From positions 1 through 64,000 of the forward strand of contig CACBXB010000008.1 of the NCBI GenBank assembly GCA_902543185.1: a stretch of DNA of 64,000 nt, read 5' to 3'. Shown in pieces: positions 26,886 through 36,319 of this stretch. The notes beneath the pieces were generated by a model, which ran no database searches, was not told where the DNA came from, and worked only from the letters and a program-made list of their open reading frames with translations. Numbering within the stretch: the stretch's first letter is position 1; each line of letters starts with the position of its first letter. Position numbers and translations under genes: made by a program. The stretch comes from Paracoccaceae bacterium. Its GTDB lineage: Bacteria; Pseudomonadota; Alphaproteobacteria; Rhodobacterales; Rhodobacteraceae.

Positions 26886-27170
26886 TTAAGCTCTTCCGTT
26901 AAGCCGATCTCTTAAAAGTTTACCTGTTTTAAAAAAAGGAACTGATTTACTTTCGACTTTTACAGGCTCACCCGTGCGCGGATTTCGTCCCATTCTAGCA
27001 TCTCTCGACTTTACAGAAAATGCTCCAAAGCCTCGGAGTTCGACTCTATCCCCCTTAGCTAATGCCTCGGTAATTTCGTTAAAAACTGTATTTACAATAC
27101 GCTCTACGTCACGCTGATATAGATGTGGATTTTCATCAGCAATAATTTGAATTAGTTCAGAACGTATCAT
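26886..27170 (-). CDS. ihfB: Integration host factor beta subunit
   Basis: 94 residues from the ATG at 27170 (MIRSELI), which gives the normal IHF-beta length; a longer in-frame start would add 13 unrelated residues. The HU/IHF fold shows GFGAFSV and the beta-arm R-NPRTGEPV with the intercalating Pro. It heterodimerises with IHF-alpha and sharply bends DNA. It is downstream of rpsA, the common arrangement in proteobacteria, and leads into the lapA-trpF-trpB run. Confidence 0.93.
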   Translation of the reverse strand: MIRSELIQIIADENPHLYQRDVERIVNTVFNEITEALAKGDRVELRGFGAFSVKSRDARMGRNPRTGEPVKVESKSVPFFKTGKLLRDRLNGRA

Positions 27171-27423
27171 CAGTAAAAACCCCCACAGTAATATATGTCC
27201 CACAGCCATAGACTATAAACACAATAGCCTCTGATAAAAGACATTTGTTGTTCATGTCTAATTTCTTACAGCATTTTAATAGTTTTTACCAAAAATTACA
27301 TAAAATATTTAAAGATTTAATCGATGCTGAACTAGATTTATGCGGTGTGTTGCTTCAAAAAGCGAATCGAGAGTTGTTACTCCTCCTAAGATAGAGAGGT
27401 AGTTTTCTCGAGATTTCTTGTCA
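27171..27423. other. Intergenic spacer between rpsA and ihfB
   Basis: 253 bp, AT-rich. It probably holds the ihfB promoter and the end of the rpsA transcript. I see a perfect TCTCGAGA palindrome at 27406-27413 and a weak CCTC/GAGG pairing near 27381-27399, but no convincing terminator and no coding signal. No sppA-like gene is present between the two. Confidence 0.4.
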
Positions 27424-29103
27424 CTAATCATCAGTTTTTAAAGCAGCGCCAAGGATATCCCCTAATGAGGCACCACTATCAGAAGAACCATACTGCTCAA
27501 CAGCCTCCTTTTCTTCTGCTATTTCCCTTGCTTTAATCGAAACACCAAGTTTTCTTGTCTTATTATCAATATTGGTTACTCGCACATCTACTTTGTCGCC
27601 AACACTAAATCTTTCTGCCCTTTGTTCAGCTCTATCTCGTGAAAGGTCAGATTTGCGAATAAATGATTTCATACCTTCATATTCTACTTCAATTCCACCG
27701 TCTTCTATAGATTTTATTTCCACTGTGATCACTGAACCGCGCTTTACGTTTCCGGTAGCTTCAGCAAACTTATCTCCGCCTACCGCTTTGATAGATAAAC
27801 TAATTCGTTCTTTTTCCACGTCTACTTCGGACACAACTGCTTTAACTATATCGCTCTTTTTGAAGTTCTGTAACGCATCTTCTCCACGCTCATCCCACGA
27901 AATATCACTTAAATGAACCATTCCATCTATATCTCCTTGAAGACCTATGAACAATCCGAACTCTGTGATATTCTTAATTTCTCCTTCAACTTCTGTCCCT
28001 TCAGGATGTGCTTCAGCAAATACTTCCCAAGGATTTCGCATTGTCTGCTTCAATCCAAGAGAGACACGCCGTTTTGCATCATCTATCTCAAGGACCATAA
28101 CTTCAACTTCTTGGCTGGTTGAGACAATTTTTCCTGGATGAACATTTTTCTTTGTCCAAGACATTTCTGAGACGTGGACTAATCCCTCAACGCCAGCCTC
28201 TAATTCAACAAATGCACCATAGTCGGTTATATTCGTGACAACTCCTTTGTGGGTGGACTCAAGAGGATATTTTGCCTCAACTATCGACCATGGATCCTCT
28301 TCAAGTTGTTTCATTCCAAGACTAATGCGATGCGTGTCTTTGTTTATTTTAATAACTTGTACTTTGATAGATTGCCCAATTGTAAGAATCTCTGAAGGAT
28401 GATTAATCCGTCTCCATGCCATATCTGTGACATGGAGCAGCCCGTCCACACCACCTAAGTCAACAAATGCGCCGTATTCGGTGATATTTTTTACAATCCC
28501 TTCTGCATCCATACCTTCTGCAAGATTACCGATCACTTCAGCGCGCTGTTCCGCTCTGCTTTCTTCTAGTATTGAACGTCGGGATACCACGATATTACCT
28601 CTACGGCGATCCATTTTAAGAATTTGAAAAGGTTGTTTCATTCCCATCAGTGGCCCAGCATCTCTAATTGGTCGAACGTCTACTTGCGATCCGGGAAGAA
28701 ACGCGACTGCCCCACCTAAATCAACCGTAAAGCCGCCTTTCACCCTTCCAAAAATGGCACCATCTACTCTGTCGTCGCTGGAGTGAGCTTTTTCAAGTCT
28801 ATCCCAGGCTTCTTCTCTCCGTGCCATCTCTCGTGAAACAACTGCTTCGCCGTTTGAATTTTCAACCTGACGCAAAAATACTTCTACTTCATCACCAACT
28901 GCAACTTCAGGAGCTTCTCCAGGGTTTGCAAACTCTTTAAGTTCAACTCTACCCTCCATTTTATAGCCAACATCTATTATGGCAAAGCCTGCTTCGACGG
29001 CAATAACTTTACCTTTTACTACTGAATTTTCCTGAGGTGTATCTATTTCAAAGCTTTCTTTAAGTAGAGCTTCGAATTCTTCCATTGATGCATTTTGAGC
29101 CAT
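27424..29103 (-). CDS. rpsA: 30S ribosomal protein S1
   Basis: 559 residues with six S1 RNA-binding repeats (roughly 22-90, 106-172, 193-261, 278-348, 365-435 and 452-520). The motifs GAFVDLGGVDGLLHVTDM and GAFVELEAGVEGLVHVSEM mark the central repeats. S1 brings mRNA to the 30S subunit and helps start translation. Length matches bacterial S1 (about 557). It lies between cmk and ihfB, as in many proteobacteria. A hairpin in its leader (29197-29216) may relate to autoregulation. Confidence 0.97.
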   Translation of the reverse strand: MAQNASMEEFEALLKESFEIDTPQENSVVKGKVIAVEAGFAIIDVGYKMEGRVELKEFANPGEAPEVAVGDEVEVFLRQVENSNGEAVVSREMARREEAWDRLEKAHSSDDRVDGAIFGRVKGGFTVDLGGAVAFLPGSQVDVRPIRDAGPLMGMKQPFQILKMDRRRGNIVVSRRSILEESRAEQRAEVIGNLAEGMDAEGIVKNITEYGAFVDLGGVDGLLHVTDMAWRRINHPSEILTIGQSIKVQVIKINKDTHRISLGMKQLEEDPWSIVEAKYPLESTHKGVVTNITDYGAFVELEAGVEGLVHVSEMSWTKKNVHPGKIVSTSQEVEVMVLEIDDAKRRVSLGLKQTMRNPWEVFAEAHPEGTEVEGEIKNITEFGLFIGLQGDIDGMVHLSDISWDERGEDALQNFKKSDIVKAVVSEVDVEKERISLSIKAVGGDKFAEATGNVKRGSVITVEIKSIEDGGIEVEYEGMKSFIRKSDLSRDRAEQRAERFSVGDKVDVRVTNIDNKTRKLGVSIKAREIAEEKEAVEQYGSSDSGASLGDILGAALKTDD

Positions 29104-29190
29104 GAGGTCTCATCTTCCTTTTCTAATTTGTTGTTTATGGCCGTACGGTTGGTTCCGCTGGTCTTTGACTAAAATTGTTAAAGTAAAACG

Positions 29191-29216
29191 CGAAAAGGGC
29201 CGGTTTAATCCGACCC
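29191..29216 (-). promoter_or_regulatory. Terminator-like hairpin in the cmk-rpsA spacer (rpsA leader)
   Basis: On the minus strand GGGTCGG (29216-29210), loop ATTAAA, and CCGGCCC (29203-29197) form a 7-bp stem with one G-U pair, followed by TTTT. It is the only G+C-rich stretch in the spacer, about 150 nt after the cmk stop and 90 nt before the rpsA start. It may terminate aroA-cmk transcripts or attenuate rpsA. The remaining spacer (29104-29366) shows no coding signal. Confidence 0.55.
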
Positions 29217-29366
29217 GCTAAAACACTGCGCGGTTGTGCGCTTATCTCTAGTTTCAACATTGTTTCGCCGTTTATTATGAAAAAATACTATATTCAAGTT
29301 ATATTTTTCAATTTATCTTTATTCTCTTAAACAATTCATCGAATTGGTAGGTTCAATTTAAACTAA

Positions 29367-29975
29367 TTAAATTTTAGTCTGAATATAACTGAAAACCTTA
29401 TCTACTGCCTCATTTATTGATAATTTTGAAGTATCAAATATTTGAGCATCGCTTGCCGCAACCATTGGTGAGGACCTGCGAGTTTGATCTCGTTCATCTC
29501 TTTGCCTTATTTGCTCGAGGATTGTTTCGAAGCTTATTTTTTTATTATGCTTATAAAGTTCAGCATATCTTCGTTTAGCTCGTGCTTCTAGAGAAGCTGT
29601 TAGAAAAATTTTAATCTTTGCGTTGGGACAAACTACCGTTCCAATATCTCTTCCGTCTAGAACAGCGCCTGGCATTTTTTGTGAAAAATTTCGTTGAAAC
29701 TTTAGGAGGGCGGCTCTTACTTCAGGAATTGAGGCTATTTCACTAGCGGCTTGGGCTATTTCTGGTTTTTGAAGATCATATTTGTCTAAGTCATTGCTTT
29801 CTAGGCTTTGAGCAGCAGCAATGGGTTGATATCCTTCCAAATACTTTGCCCCAATTGCCCTGTAAAGTTTCCCAGTATCCAAATAATTAAACCGCAATTT
29901 TTCTGATATAGCTTTTGATACCGTTCCTTTGCCTGAGGCAGCTGGTCCATCTATTGCTATCACTATATGGCTCAT
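29367..29975 (-). CDS. cmk: Cytidylate kinase
   Basis: 202 residues. The P-loop is GPAASGKGT near the N-terminus; [12 protein letters not shown] and [10 protein letters not shown] are the CMP-binding and lid regions of Cmk. It phosphorylates CMP/dCMP. It overlaps the aroA stop by 4 bp (ATGA), so it is translationally coupled to aroA; it is followed by rpsA, the classical aroA-cmk-rpsA order. Confidence 0.95.
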   Translation of the reverse strand: MSHIVIAIDGPAASGKGTVSKAISEKLRFNYLDTGKLYRAIGAKYLEGYQPIAAAQSLESNDLDKYDLQKPEIAQAASEIASIPEVRAALLKFQRNFSQKMPGAVLDGRDIGTVVCPNAKIKIFLTASLEARAKRRYAELYKHNKKISFETILEQIRQRDERDQTRRSSPMVAASDAQIFDTSKLSINEAVDKVFSYIQTKI

Positions 29976-31324
29976 TGTTGTAACTTCTGAAAATTTGCTC
30001 CAATTTGGATCATTAAACTTTCAAAACTTGGAAAAGAGGTGGTTATAGGGCTACTGTCATCTATGGTGAGCGCGCGCTTGCTAGCCATACCCATAACAAG
30101 AAATGACATTGCGACCCTATGATCGAGAAAGGTTTCGCAAAGACCGCCCCCATCCACTCCATCTATTTCACGGCCTTCCACCGACCACCAATCTTCACCT
30201 TCTTCTATTTTGAGACCGTTTGACTTTAACCCCTTTGCCATCGCATCTATCCGATCACTTTCCTTGACTCTCAACTCGCGGACGTCCCGCATCATTGTTT
30301 TACCTTTTGCAAATGCAGCAACAACTGAAAGAATGGGATATTCGTCTATCATACTCGCAGCTCTTTCTGGAGGTACATCTATTCCCGTCATATCAGGTGA
30401 AAACTTTGCTCGAATGTCGGCCATTGGTTCACCCCCCTGAAAGTTTTTATTTTCGAAGGTTATATTAGCGTTCATTTCTTTAAGAGTAGCGAATAAACCA
30501 GACCGTGTCGGGTTAAGCCCAATATTGGGTACGAGGATATCAGATCCTTCGGTTATCAAGGCTGCGCAAACGGGAAAAGCTGCACTTGAGGGATCCCTTG
30601 GGACTCTTATTTCTTGGGCCTTGAGCTCGGGGTAACCCTCGAGCTTGATTATATTTCCCTTATTTGTTTGTTCTGATTCAATTTTAGCTCCAAAACCTTT
30701 AAGCATCCGCTCAGTATGGTCTCTAGTTTTTTCTTTTTCAATTACTGTCGTTGTTCCAGGAGAATTTAAACCAGCAAATAGTATGGCCGACTTAATTTGG
30801 GCAGATGCTACAGGTGTTTCATAGTTTATTGGAATAGGCGCAGCAGATCCAACCACTGTTATGGGCAGCCTGCCGTTTCTTCGACTGAAAGTTTTTGCGC
30901 CAAATAGATTTAGAGGTTCTGTTATCCTGGCCATTGGTCGTTTGTTAAGACTGGTGTCTCCTGTAAAGGTAGCTGTAATATCAGATGTTGACATTGCTCC
31001 CATTATAAGCCGCACACCTGTGCCAGAGTTTCCACAATCTATCACTCTTTCAGGCTCAGCAAATCCTCCAACACCAAAGCCATCAACTGTCCACTCTCCA
31101 TCTTTATGTTTCTCAACTAATGCTCCAAATGAGCTCATTGCTTTCGCCGTGTCGATAACATCTTGACCTTCAAGAAGGCCATGGATCTTAGTTCTTCCAA
31201 TCGATAGTGCACCTAGAATTAATGATCGATGAGATATTGATTTATCACCAGGTACCTTTGCCTGGCCGCGCAGATTAGTAACGCGTGTCGATAACATCGG
31301 GATAGGTTTTTCGAGCCCTGACAT
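29972..31324 (-). CDS. aroA: EPSP synthase (3-phosphoshikimate 1-carboxyvinyltransferase)
   Basis: 450 residues, two inverse alpha/beta domains. GDKSISHR (26-33) and LNKRPMARI are substrate-binding motifs; the C-terminal LRVKESDR and [13 protein letters not shown] complete the site. The sequence is class II-like (the GLLEGQDVI segment resembles the Agrobacterium CP4 enzyme). However, the glyphosate-critical loop reads GNSGTG with Gly101 where CP4 has Ala100, so the tolerant Ala is absent. It catalyses the sixth shikimate pathway step. Confidence 0.95.
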   Translation of the reverse strand: MSGLEKPIPMLSTRVTNLRGQAKVPGDKSISHRSLILGALSIGRTKIHGLLEGQDVIDTAKAMSSFGALVEKHKDGEWTVDGFGVGGFAEPERVIDCGNSGTGVRLIMGAMSTSDITATFTGDTSLNKRPMARITEPLNLFGAKTFSRRNGRLPITVVGSAAPIPINYETPVASAQIKSAILFAGLNSPGTTTVIEKEKTRDHTERMLKGFGAKIESEQTNKGNIIKLEGYPELKAQEIRVPRDPSSAAFPVCAALITEGSDILVPNIGLNPTRSGLFATLKEMNANITFENKNFQGGEPMADIRAKFSPDMTGIDVPPERAASMIDEYPILSVVAAFAKGKTMMRDVRELRVKESDRIDAMAKGLKSNGLKIEEGEDWWSVEGREIDGVDGGGLCETFLDHRVAMSFLVMGMASKRALTIDDSSPITTSFPSFESLMIQIGANFQKLQQ

Positions 31325-31392
31325 TCATTTACCTTACCTTATTCTTTCGACCTGATACCTGATGAAAACAAAAGCGTCCATTAACAAATAAC

Positions 31393-31412
31393 TCTAAATA
31401 GATTTATTTAGA
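31393..31412. repeat. Perfect inverted repeat upstream of aroA
   Basis: TCTAAATA (31393-31400), loop GATT, TATTTAGA (31405-31412): a perfect 8-bp A/T-rich hairpin in the 131-bp spacer between trmB and aroA, about 70 bp upstream of the aroA start. It could be an operator in the aroA promoter or a weak trmB terminator; there is no adjacent T-run on the minus strand. Confidence 0.4.
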
Positions 31413-31455
31413 AATATTTTAATATTGACATTAGCATTAGTTTGAATGAGGAAAA

Positions 31456-32175
31456 TTAGACAATGAACGTAAGATAGTGGGGAGTCCGCTCTTCTCTTAA
31501 GGCTTTTATTTCATAGCGGGTTGGAGCCCAGTCTTGCCAAGGAGTGCGCCAGTCTGAAGCATCATCTGCCAGCCACTTAAACCCTGCTTTTGGTACTTCT
31601 TGAAGAGCTTGCCTTACATAGTCTTCAATATCTGTAGCTATTCTTAGAATGCTCCCAGGTTTCATCGTTTCATAAAGAGGGATTAGGAATTCTTGTGTTA
31701 CAAATCTCCTGCGATGGTGCCTTTTTTTGGGCCAAGGATCTGGGTACAAAAGAAAAACTTTCGAAATGGAATTTTTAGCCAGCACATCAAATACGCTGCG
31801 AATATCTCCATCATACAACTTAATATTTTGGCAAGGATTTGTCCTTAATTTACCCATTAATTTTGCTACACCATTTTGATAAGGTTCACAGCCAATAAAG
31901 CCTATTTCTGGATTTAGTCTGGCTTGATGAATAAGGTGCTCTCCTCCACCAAAACCAATTTCTAACCAAACCGATTTTCCATCAAATATTTCTGATAATT
32001 TAATTTTTTTTCTTTTAGGATTTTCTTCATAAGAGATTTTTCCAAGCGAATATTTTTCAAACTCAGTAATCAAAGTATTTTTTTGTTTGGTACTTAGGCT
32101 CTTACCTTTCAATCGTCCATAGAAGTTTCGCCATTCACTTCCATTTTTATTACGACTAATTTCGCTACACATCAA
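31456..32175 (-). CDS. trmB: tRNA (guanine-46-N7)-methyltransferase
   Basis: 239 residues. The SAM-binding region is WLEIGFGGGEHL; the family-specific motif DPWPKKRHHRRRF is present, and the C-terminus TRYEIKALREERTPHYL is typical of TrmB. It makes m7G46 in the variable loop of tRNAs. AGGAC lies 8 nt upstream of the first ATG; the next codon is also ATG. It ends the miaB-phoH-ybeY-corC-lnt-metK-trmB run. Confidence 0.94.
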   Translation of the reverse strand: MMCSEISRNKNGSEWRNFYGRLKGKSLSTKQKNTLITEFEKYSLGKISYEENPKRKKIKLSEIFDGKSVWLEIGFGGGEHLIHQARLNPEIGFIGCEPYQNGVAKLMGKLRTNPCQNIKLYDGDIRSVFDVLAKNSISKVFLLYPDPWPKKRHHRRRFVTQEFLIPLYETMKPGSILRIATDIEDYVRQALQEVPKAGFKWLADDASDWRTPWQDWAPTRYEIKALREERTPHYLTFIV

Positions 32176-32215
32176 TAAGTCCTATCTAAGACACTTGATT
32201 AAGCTATATTTAAAT

Positions 32216-33400
32216 CTACACACAATTGGATTTAAGTTCTTCTACCAAATCAAGTTTTTCCCAACTAAATCCACCGTCTTGTTCAGGCTTACGGCCAAAG
32301 TGTCCATAAGCGGCAGTTCTTTGGTATATAGGTTTGTTTAACCCAAGATGCGTCCTGATTCCCATTGGTGTTAAGTCCATACAAGCAGCAATTGCGTTTT
32401 CTATAGTTTCTTCGGAAACAATGCCTGTACCAAATGTATCTGCATAAATGGAAAGGGGCTTTGCTACCCCAATTGCATAGCTTAACTGAATTGAACATTT
32501 TTTGGCTAGATCGGCGCCAACTATATTTTTGGCCAAATATCTTGCAGCATAGGCTGCCGAACGATCAACTTTCGTTGGATCCTTTCCTGAAAATGCTCCC
32601 CCTCCGTGTGGTGCTGCGCCTCCATATGTATCAACAATTATTTTCCGGCCTGTTAACCCGGCATCACCATCAGGGCCGCCAATAACAAATTTTCCAGTTG
32701 GATTTACATGCCATTTAGTTTCATTTGATATCCAATTTTCTGGTAAAACTTCTCTAATATATGGTTCCACAACGGAGCGAACGTCTGCAGAGGTCATTTT
32801 TTCATCAAGGTGCTGGGTGGATAAAACAATAGATGTTACGCCAGTTGGTATTCCATTCTGATATTTCACGGACAGTTGGGATTTAGCATCAGGACCCAAA
32901 GTTGGCTCAGTACCGTTTTTTCTAACTTCTGCTAAACGCCGAAGCATCGCGTGAGAATATTGGATAGGAGCAGGCATTAGATCTTCTGTTTCATCAGTAG
33001 CATATCCAAACATTATGCCTTGGTCGCCTGCACCCTCATCTTTATTCGTACTAGCATTAACTCCTTGGGCTATATGCGCAGATTGCTCGTGCAATAAATT
33101 TGTAATTTCCACAGTTTTATGATGAAATTTTTCCTGTTCGTATCCGATATCCTTAATACATGACCTTGCAATCTGATCAATCCGGCTCATATATTCTTTT
33201 AAAATATTTATATCAGAAAGTCCGACCTCACCTCCTATTACGACCCTATTAGTGGTTGCAAATGTTTCGCAAGCCACTCTTGCCTCAGGTTCCTCTGATA
33301 TGAAAGCATCTAGAACGGCGTCAGATATTCTATCGCAAACCTTGTCTGGATGTCCCTCAGATACCGACTCTGATGTAAATATATAATTACTTCTGCTCAA
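32216..33400 (-). CDS. metK: S-adenosylmethionine synthetase
   Basis: 394 residues. [18 protein letters not shown] at the N-terminus carries the ATP/Met-binding His and Asp; the ATP-binding motif [12 protein letters not shown] and the P-loop-like [16 protein letters not shown] follow. It forms SAM from Met and ATP. Translation starts at TTG (33400), fixed by RBS GGAG 7 nt upstream and by family alignment. It is only 23 bp after lnt, so it has little room for its own leader. Some Rhodobacterales have a SAM/SAH riboswitch before metK; I do not see its stem here. Confidence 0.96.
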   Translation of the reverse strand: MSRSNYIFTSESVSEGHPDKVCDRISDAVLDAFISEEPEARVACETFATTNRVVIGGEVGLSDINILKEYMSRIDQIARSCIKDIGYEQEKFHHKTVEITNLLHEQSAHIAQGVNASTNKDEGAGDQGIMFGYATDETEDLMPAPIQYSHAMLRRLAEVRKNGTEPTLGPDAKSQLSVKYQNGIPTGVTSIVLSTQHLDEKMTSADVRSVVEPYIREVLPENWISNETKWHVNPTGKFVIGGPDGDAGLTGRKIIVDTYGGAAPHGGGAFSGKDPTKVDRSAAYAARYLAKNIVGADLAKKCSIQLSYAIGVAKPLSIYADTFGTGIVSEETIENAIAACMDLTPMGIRTHLGLNKPIYQRTAAYGHFGRKPEQDGGFSWEKLDLVEELKSNCV

Positions 33401-33423
33401 TTTTTTGCTCCAGATTTTAACGA

Positions 33424-34917
33424 TTAATTCTCTATACTGATATTTCTGTGATTAATAAATTTTTTGTTTAGAAATGCAACAACCATAGTCAGAAGAACTA
33501 ATGAAAAAAATATGAAATCTCCAATTAATCCATAAATTGTGTTTTGTTTACGAGAGGGAATAAAAGAATCTAAGTAACCGGATTTGTTGATTGAAAGACT
33601 GTTGATAACCTTACCGTTGGCATCAATAATCGCAGAAATTCCAGTATTAGCCACTCGGATTACCGGTATGCCGTACTCTATCGCTCTTATACGAAGTTGC
33701 GCCAAATGTTGTTGTGGTCCAATTGACTTCCCAAACCATGCATCATTTGTAATTTGTAAAATGAAATCGGCATTTTTGACTGAGGGTTTTAAGAAATTTG
33801 AGAATATTGCTTCGTAACATATCAACGGAACAAATTTTAGCCCATTTGGTAGATTTAGGAGTTTAGACCCTTTTCCTTTTTTGAATCCCCACCCAAATAG
33901 ATTTGATTGTTCAGAAATTTTAAAATAACTTTTCAAATTTATGAAAGGCAAATATTCCCCAAAGGGAACAAGTTTAGCTTTATCATAGAAAACAGTTTCC
34001 TGGTTTTTATTCTCAATAATAAGCGAATTTTTTAAAAAGTTTGTCGGGTCAATTTGTAATGCTCCAAATATTAGTATGCTTTCGTCTGCAGCTTTTCGCA
34101 TCCTGTTTAGTTCGTCAAATGCTGAGTTATAGGGTAAATATAAGGACGTTTCTGGCCATATGACCATATCAGGTTTTGGCTCCTGAGCGGTCATTTCAAT
34201 CATCTGTTCAAAAAAAACAGGAGCAAACTCTTGCGACCATTTTTTTTCTTGAACCGCATTGGGTTGGATTAAACGGACGCTCACATTTAAGTTTTTTAGG
34301 TGTTCTTTTTCAAAAAAATAAGGAATAAAAAATAGAGCGATGGTAGTGCAAAAAGCTAAAAGAGCGTTGATTTTTGTTCTAATCTGTAGAGTAAGAGCAA
34401 TAATAAAACAGGTTAATAATAAAAATAAACTTAGTCCATAAGGCCCTAATATAGAAAGCCATTTATCTGCTTTAGTATCTAGCAAAATGTATGAAATAGT
34501 GGCCCAGGGAAACCCCGTTAATAAATACAAACGACAATATTCTGCCAAACTTAATCCTATTACAATTCCGATGGACGAGAGATAATAATGGCCTAAGAAG
34601 GCGAATAGCGCCCAAATTAAAGCTAAAAAGCTTGGTAAAGCTATTAAAGCAATCGGAGCTATCCAACCATGAACCCATGGCTCAACAAAGAAAGGCTCTA
34701 CTATCCATATTAACGAAATTGCAAAATATCCAAATCCAAATTTAAAGGTTTCTCTGAAGATTTTTTGAGGAATATCATTTTTAATAATAAGCGAAAACCA
34801 CAAGATCAGGGACACAATGCTCACATACCATAAAGCCCAGGGATTATTTCCCAGTGCACATATACTTCCTAAAATTAAAGAAATAATGTTTGACTTATTC
34901 GGCAGCTTTAATCGCAT
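33424..34917 (-). CDS. lnt: Apolipoprotein N-acyltransferase
   Basis: 497 residues. Several N-terminal TM helices precede a periplasmic nitrilase-like domain (about 212-460) with catalytic Glu256 (WPETS), Lys315 and Cys367 (ICYEA); a final TM helix lies near the C-terminus ([11 protein letters not shown]). It adds the third acyl chain to lipoproteins in the inner membrane. It overlaps the end of corC by 23 bp, so coupling is expected. Confidence 0.94.
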   Translation of the reverse strand: MRLKLPNKSNIISLILGSICALGNNPWALWYVSIVSLILWFSLIIKNDIPQKIFRETFKFGFGYFAISLIWIVEPFFVEPWVHGWIAPIALIALPSFLALIWALFAFLGHYYLSSIGIVIGLSLAEYCRLYLLTGFPWATISYILLDTKADKWLSILGPYGLSLFLLLTCFIIALTLQIRTKINALLAFCTTIALFFIPYFFEKEHLKNLNVSVRLIQPNAVQEKKWSQEFAPVFFEQMIEMTAQEPKPDMVIWPETSLYLPYNSAFDELNRMRKAADESILIFGALQIDPTNFLKNSLIIENKNQETVFYDKAKLVPFGEYLPFINLKSYFKISEQSNLFGWGFKKGKGSKLLNLPNGLKFVPLICYEAIFSNFLKPSVKNADFILQITNDAWFGKSIGPQQHLAQLRIRAIEYGIPVIRVANTGISAIIDANGKVINSLSINKSGYLDSFIPSRKQNTIYGLIGDFIFFSLVLLTMVVAFLNKKFINHRNISIEN

Positions 34918-35794
34918 CTGGCAATCTTAGGCGTAGTTTTTTTACTCGACGGGGATCTGCCTCTATTATTTCGAATTCCATACCGTGAGGGTGGGGTACA
35001 ATTTCACCCCGCACAGGAACTCGACCAGCCAATATAAAAACTAAACCACCAAATGTATCTATTTCCTCTGCATCTATAGATGCTTCGTTCGTTAGGTCTA
35101 ACCCTGTTTCTTCTTTAAACTCCCGCAGTGATGTTTTTGCTGTAGCTAAATATTGGCCAGGTTTTTCGAGAAGCCAATCTTTTTGGTTTGCTTCGTCATG
35201 CTCGTCCTCAATATCTCCAACTACTTGCTCAATCAAATCCTCAATTGTAACAAGACCGTCAACTCCACCATATTCGTCAATTACAAGAGCCATATGTGTT
35301 CTCTCTGCCTGCATTTTTGCAAGCAAAACTCCCAATGACATAGAAGGTGGAACAAAAAGTAGATTTCTTAAAATATTTTTTACTAGAAATGGACTGACGT
35401 CGTCGCTGGAATTCGATTTTAAAATAAAGTCCTTAAAGTGTACAAAGCCCAGCGGACTATCCAAGGTGTTTTCGTAGACTGGTAAACGCGTGAGTGCTGT
35501 ATTTTTAAAAGTATCAAACAGCTCATCTTTTGTTATTGAATCATGTACAGCCACGATATCTGCTTTTGGAATTGAAACATCCTCCACGCTTAGCCTTAGG
35601 AGGTTGCCTACTTCATTACTAGCTTCCCGTTTTAAATCTACTAAATTTTCGTTTGTATTCAATTTTTCTACTTTATTGCCAAACGAAAATAAACCTGCAA
35701 CTCGTGTAAAAATATTCACTGGTTTTTTTTCTAAATTACCCTTGTTCAACTGCGCGCTTCGCGCTGCACTCGAGGATCCGTCTATATCGCCCAT
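34895..35794 (-). CDS. corC: CorC/TlyC-family CBS-domain protein
   Basis: 299 residues, with no membrane segments. A CBS pair (about 78-205; ALTRLPVYENT and MALVIDEYGGVDGLVTIEDLIEQVVGDIEDEHD) is followed by a CorC_HlyC transporter-associated domain (about 215-295; GQYLATAKTSLREFKEETGLDL). Members are linked to magnesium/cobalt efflux. Its place between ybeY and lnt is conserved across proteobacteria. A Ser/Ala/Lys-rich N-terminal tail of about 30 residues is extra. Confidence 0.9.
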   Translation of the reverse strand: MGDIDGSSSAARSAQLNKGNLEKKPVNIFTRVAGLFSFGNKVEKLNTNENLVDLKREASNEVGNLLRLSVEDVSIPKADIVAVHDSITKDELFDTFKNTALTRLPVYENTLDSPLGFVHFKDFILKSNSSDDVSPFLVKNILRNLLFVPPSMSLGVLLAKMQAERTHMALVIDEYGGVDGLVTIEDLIEQVVGDIEDEHDEANQKDWLLEKPGQYLATAKTSLREFKEETGLDLTNEASIDAEEIDTFGGLVFILAGRVPVRGEIVPHPHGMEFEIIEADPRRVKKLRLRLPDAIKAAE

Positions 35795-35826
35795 TTTTCC
35801 ATTCCGCTAAATAGCGCTATACGATT

Positions 35827-36315
35827 TTACAAATATGGATTACTTATACCTAGGTTTGCAAGTACTTGCACCTCAATTTTTTCCATTTCTGCTGCATTTT
35901 TTTCTTCTTCATGATCATAGCCTAGCAAATGGAGTACTGAGTGTATAATCAAATGGTATACGTGGTCTTCAAATTTTATTTTTGAAACGTCTGCTTCTTT
36001 TTTACATACTTCGTAAGCGATTGCTATGTCGCCCAATTCGAAAGGATCAGCATTAACTTTAAATTTTAAGCTACTCTTTGTATCATATTTTTCAGCCTTT
36101 GAGGGAAAGGATAATACATTTGTAGAATTATCTTTGCCTCTGAATTGCGCGTTCAATCCTTTAATTTTTTCGCTACTGCATGCGAGAACACAGCAAATAA
36201 AATTTTCAGATTTCAAATTTAACTGTGAAAGGGTTTCTTTAAAAGCGGCGTTTGCTATTGAAAATAAATTCAGCGTTTTCCAACGAGCATCTTCCATAAT
36301 CAAATTGACGCTCAT
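35827..36315 (-). CDS. ybeY: Endoribonuclease YbeY
   Basis: 162 residues from the ATG at 36315, chosen over an upstream GTG inside the phoH stop region. The UPF0054 zinc motif HSVLHLLGYDH places ligands at H125, H129 and H135. GKDNSTNVLSFP is the other conserved block. YbeY acts in 16S rRNA 3'-end maturation and ribosome quality control. It starts 4 bp after the phoH stop and leads into corC. Confidence 0.93.
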   Translation of the reverse strand: MSVNLIMEDARWKTLNLFSIANAAFKETLSQLNLKSENFICCVLACSSEKIKGLNAQFRGKDNSTNVLSFPSKAEKYDTKSSLKFKVNADPFELGDIAIAYEVCKKEADVSKIKFEDHVYHLIIHSVLHLLGYDHEEEKNAAEMEKIEVQVLANLGISNPYL

Positions 36316-36319
36316 CTCA

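Noticed and set aside
33401-33480. SAM/SAH or SAM-II riboswitch before metK
   Set aside because: Only GGAGCA is present; no GCTTCC partner, no closing stem, and only 23 bp separates lnt and metK.
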